Assembly: GCA_035648735.1 (NCBI GenBank)
Contig: DASRKX010000073.1
Location: 1-26,934 of the forward strand
From: REEB95 sp035648735
GTDB lineage: Bacteria > Pseudomonadota > Alphaproteobacteria > ATCC43930 > CGMCC-115725
Length of the DNA: 26,934 bases
Reading direction: 5' to 3'
Position numbers and translations under genes: made by a program. Of this stretch, positions 21,803 to 26,934 are shown in pieces. Each line of letters starts with the position of its first letter. Position 1 is the first letter of the stretch. The notes beneath the pieces are model-generated. The model had not been told where the DNA came from and made no database searches. It saw nothing but the letters and a program-made list of their open reading frames with translations.

Positions 21803-22773
21803 GGCGCGGCCTCGCTTCGCGCGGCGAAGCGGCGGCGGATCTCGGCGGCAGCGCGCGCCGTATCGTCGGGCGACGCGTAATGCCATTGCTCGATGCGGCC
21901 GGCGAAGGGCCGCGTCATGCCGCCGCTTTGCAATGCTTCGTGGAAGCGCGCGAACTTGGCCGAGCCGCCGTCGAGCGCGACGACATGCACCGGCTTGCCG
22001 GTGGCGGCCGCCTCGCTGACCATCGAAACCGAATCCGCCGTGACGACCACGGCATCGGCCAGCGCCAGCAGCCCGAAATAGGGATTGTCGCCGGCGCCGT
22101 CCCACAGATAGACGCGATTCTGCGGCAGCCTGGCGCGCAGCGTTGCGGCGACGCGTGCGCCGCTGCGGCGCGAGGTGGTGATGGCGAGGCCATGGCCTTG
22201 CGCGGCCAGCGCCGCGAGCTGATCCGCCAAGGTTTTCAGCCGCGCCTCGCTCAGGCGGTAGACCTTGTTGTCGCCGCCGATCAGCACCGCCGTTAGCGGG
22301 CGCGGCAGATGCGCGAGGTCTTTCGCGAAGCGCCGCGCGCCTTCCGCCAGTTTCGCCGGCGTCACGCGATGCACCGCGCCGAGCGTCTCCCAGACATTGG
22401 CGCCATGCCCCGGATCGTGGCGCGGTGACACGATCAGGTCGATCTCGGCGCGGGCGAAGCGCGGATCCTGCACCTGCACCCAGAAAATCCGGCCGAAGCT
22501 GGCGCGCTTGGCGGCGCGCGAAGGCGCCACGCTGTTGCGGCCGCAGGCGATGAGCAAATCGGGCCAGGGCGGGGTCAGTCGATCACCGCCGGCGCCGAGT
22601 GCCGCCCGGGGCGCCAACCACAGCGCGGGGGTCAGGCGTGACCACGGCCAGCGCACGGCCAGCCGCTTTTCGACGATCGGCCAGCCGACCGCCTCGGCCA
22701 GCCCCAGGACCTGGTTGGCCATGCCGATCTTTCCGTCATGCACCGCCCAGGTGATGGGCTGCCGCGTGGCCAT
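21799..22773 (-). CDS. Mitochondrial-fission ELM1-family protein (DUF1022)
   Basis: A 324-residue soluble protein with features of the bacterial ELM1 family, which has a GT-B-like glycosyltransferase fold. It starts TWAVHDGKIGMANQVLGLAE and contains LLIACGRNSVAPSRA, FWVQVQDPRF, LIVSPRHDPGHGANV, VLIGGDNKVYRLSE, TTSRRSG and VVVTADSVSMVSEAAATGKP. The last block resembles the nucleotide-sugar-binding region of MurG-like enzymes. The bacterial role is not established. The ATG at 22773 is the start, and it is coupled to the PAP2 gene by a 4-bp overlap, which suggests a common envelope-lipid or glycan function. Divergent from the Lrp-type gene. Confidence 0.88.
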   Translation of the reverse strand: MATRQPITWAVHDGKIGMANQVLGLAEAVGWPIVEKRLAVRWPWSRLTPALWLAPRAALGAGGDRLTPPWPDLLIACGRNSVAPSRAAKRASFGRIFWVQVQDPRFARAEIDLIVSPRHDPGHGANVWETLGAVHRVTPAKLAEGARRFAKDLAHLPRPLTAVLIGGDNKVYRLSEARLKTLADQLAALAAQGHGLAITTSRRSGARVAATLRARLPQNRVYLWDGAGDNPYFGLLALADAVVVTADSVSMVSEAAATGKPVHVVALDGGSAKFARFHEALQSGGMTRPFAGRIEQWHYASPDDTARAAAEIRRRFAARSEAAP

Positions 22774-22940
22774 CCGATTCCGTGTTCCTGGTTTCCCCGC
22801 GCACGGCCAGGACGCTGGGCTCCGGGCCGGCTTGCAATATTATTACCCTATACTACGATGCCGTCGCCGGTCGCGCCAAAAACCGCGGTTTCGCCGCGCT
22901 GCCGGACCTAGCAACAGCCATACGGCCGATCGGGGACGCC

Positions 22941-23429
22941 ATGCGGCGCATCAAGCTCGACAAGGTGGACCGCCAGATCCTGAGCGATCTGCAAGCCAAT
23001 GGCCGCATGACCAATGTCGAGCTGGCCGCCCGCGCCGGCATCTCGGCGCCGCCCTGCCTGCGCCGCGTTCGCGCCCTGGAAGAGGCCGGCTTCATCCGCG
23101 GCTATCACGCCGAGATCAACCCCGAGGCGCTCGGTTTCGGCGTCACCGTCTTCGCCCAGGTCGGGCTGCAAAGCCAGGCCGAGCACGATCTCAAGGCCTT
23201 CGAGGCGCTGGCCGCGGCCTGGCCCGAGGTGCGCGAAATCCACATGCTCGCCGGCGAAACCGATTTCCTGGTGAAGATCGTGGCGGCCGATTGGGATTCC
23301 TATCAGCGCTTTCTCACCACGCGGCTGACGCCGGCGCCCAATGTCGCGCATGTGCGCTCGGCGCTGTCGATCCGCACCGCCAAATACCAGCCCGGCGTCC
23401 CGGTGGCGCTCGACGAGCCCGAGGAATAG
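22941..23429 (+). CDS. Lrp/AsnC-family transcriptional regulator
   Basis: A 162-residue regulator of amino-acid metabolism type. The N-terminal helix-turn-helix is LDKVDRQILSDLQANGRMTN, with VELAARAGIS and LRRVRALEEAGFI. A C-terminal RAM (ligand-binding) domain includes EVREIHMLAGETDFLVKIVA and the final VRSALSIRTAKY. The start at 22941 is preferred because upstream in-frame sequence is not Lrp-like. The AT-rich stretch at 22831-22854 upstream (cttgcaatattattaccc, then a TATACT -10-like box) could hold its promoter and an autoregulatory site. It is convergent with greA, which ends 12 bp away. Confidence 0.93.
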   Translation: MRRIKLDKVDRQILSDLQANGRMTNVELAARAGISAPPCLRRVRALEEAGFIRGYHAEINPEALGFGVTVFAQVGLQSQAEHDLKAFEALAAAWPEVREIHMLAGETDFLVKIVAADWDSYQRFLTTRLTPAPNVAHVRSALSIRTAKYQPGVPVALDEPEE

Positions 23430-23441
23430 GCGCGGATTTTT

Positions 23442-23918
23442 TTAGCGGAACTGGACCTTGACGATTTCGTACGAGCGCGCGCCGCCGCGCGGCGTGGTGA
23501 CTTCGACGCTGTCGCCGATGTTCTTGCCGATCAGGGCGCGCGCCAGCGGTGAGGTCACCGACAGCCGGCCCTTGGCGATGTCGGCCTCGTCCTCGCCGAC
23601 GATCTGATAGACCACCTTCTCGTCGGTCTCCTCGTCGGACAGCGTCACGCTGGCGCCGAACTTGATCACCTTGCCCGACAGCTTGGACACGTCGATGACC
23701 TCGGCGCGGGCGATCTTGTCCTCAAGCTCGAGCACGCGGCCCTCGATGAAGCCCTGGCGTTCGCGCGCGGCGATATATTCGGCGTTTTCCGAGATGTCGC
23801 CGTGGTCGCGCGCCTCGGCGATGGCGCGGATGATCGCCGGCCGGTCGGTGGATTTGAGCCGTTTCAGCTCTTCCTGGAGACGGCTATAGCCGTCCCCGGT
23901 CATCGGTAATTTTGCCAT
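23442..23918 (-). CDS. greA: Transcription elongation factor GreA
   Basis: RNA-polymerase secondary-channel factor that helps cleave the RNA of backtracked complexes. The 158-residue protein has the N-terminal coiled coil (LQEELKRLKSTDRPAIIRAI) with the acidic tip HGDISENAEY, whose Asp and Glu help place the catalytic Mg. The C-terminal FKBP-like domain includes VVYQIVGEDEAD, SVTSPLARALIGK and GDSVEVTTP. Length matches the family (about 158 aa). The start at 23918 gives MAKLPMTGDGY. It lies 74 bp after the carB stop and is probably cotranscribed with it, an order I recall from other alphaproteobacteria. Confidence 0.97.
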   Translation of the reverse strand: MAKLPMTGDGYSRLQEELKRLKSTDRPAIIRAIAEARDHGDISENAEYIAARERQGFIEGRVLELEDKIARAEVIDVSKLSGKVIKFGASVTLSDEETDEKVVYQIVGEDEADIAKGRLSVTSPLARALIGKNIGDSVEVTTPRGGARSYEIVKVQFR

Positions 23919-23992
23919 GGAATGAAGCTTACCAGTTTTAAGGTTGAATCAGCAAAGCGGCGGCTTTTCCAATTTTTTCCGTGGGTTGGGGG

Positions 23993-26934
<2,942 letters not shown>

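Noticed and set aside
23430..23441. T-run after the Lrp gene as a terminator
   Set aside because: Seven Ts occur near 23437-23443, but I found no stable hairpin before them.

Overview
This 26.9 kb window is a GC-rich chromosomal stretch that reads as core genome from an alphaproteobacterium. The protein sequences, the carB-greA and trxB-LysR orders, and the frequent GTGA, TGATG and TAGATG gene junctions fit that class. I cannot name the order or genus. I see no insertion sequence, prophage, CRISPR array, tRNA or rRNA.

Layout. Positions 1-6289, all minus strand: uvrB, a pteridine-reductase-like SDR gene coupled to it (TGATG), a gene-poor gap of about 470 bp, then uvrC, pgsA and the start of mobB, which runs off the left edge. 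Two of the three UvrABC excision-repair subunits are thus within 1.3 kb of each other. Positions 6323-9185, minus strand: a cobalamin riboswitch controls a BtuB-like TonB-dependent receptor and a small polytopic membrane protein, forming a B12 (or cobalt) uptake unit. Positions 9231-12553, plus strand: a class I aspartate aminotransferase, a 50-codon ORF that looks like an internally deleted EF-G-like GTPase gene, msrP (periplasmic methionine-sulfoxide reductase) and a glycine-zipper lipoprotein. A 25-codon hydrophobic peptide gene lies on the minus strand between msrP and the lipoprotein.

Positions 12582-14380, minus strand, hold the most unusual locus: a tightly packed three-gene operon with a Cys-rich exported protein, a PqqD-like protein and an HprK-related kinase. 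This matches the poorly characterised 'HPr-rel-A' gene set. Further minus-strand genes follow: a two-TM protein, a LysR regulator, trxB and a 636-aa protein of unknown function. Positions 19024-22773 carry an envelope-type group: a GT39 glycosyltransferase facing a convergent pair made of an ELM1-family protein and a protein with two fused PAP2 phosphatase domains. The right end has an Lrp/AsnC regulator convergent with greA, and then carB, which runs off the right edge.

The strongest leads are the HprK/PqqD/Cys-rich exported protein operon, the EF-G-like deletion remnant, the tandem PAP2 protein with one altered active site, and the B12-regulated membrane protein. Family assignments come from reading motifs by eye. 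No database search was run.
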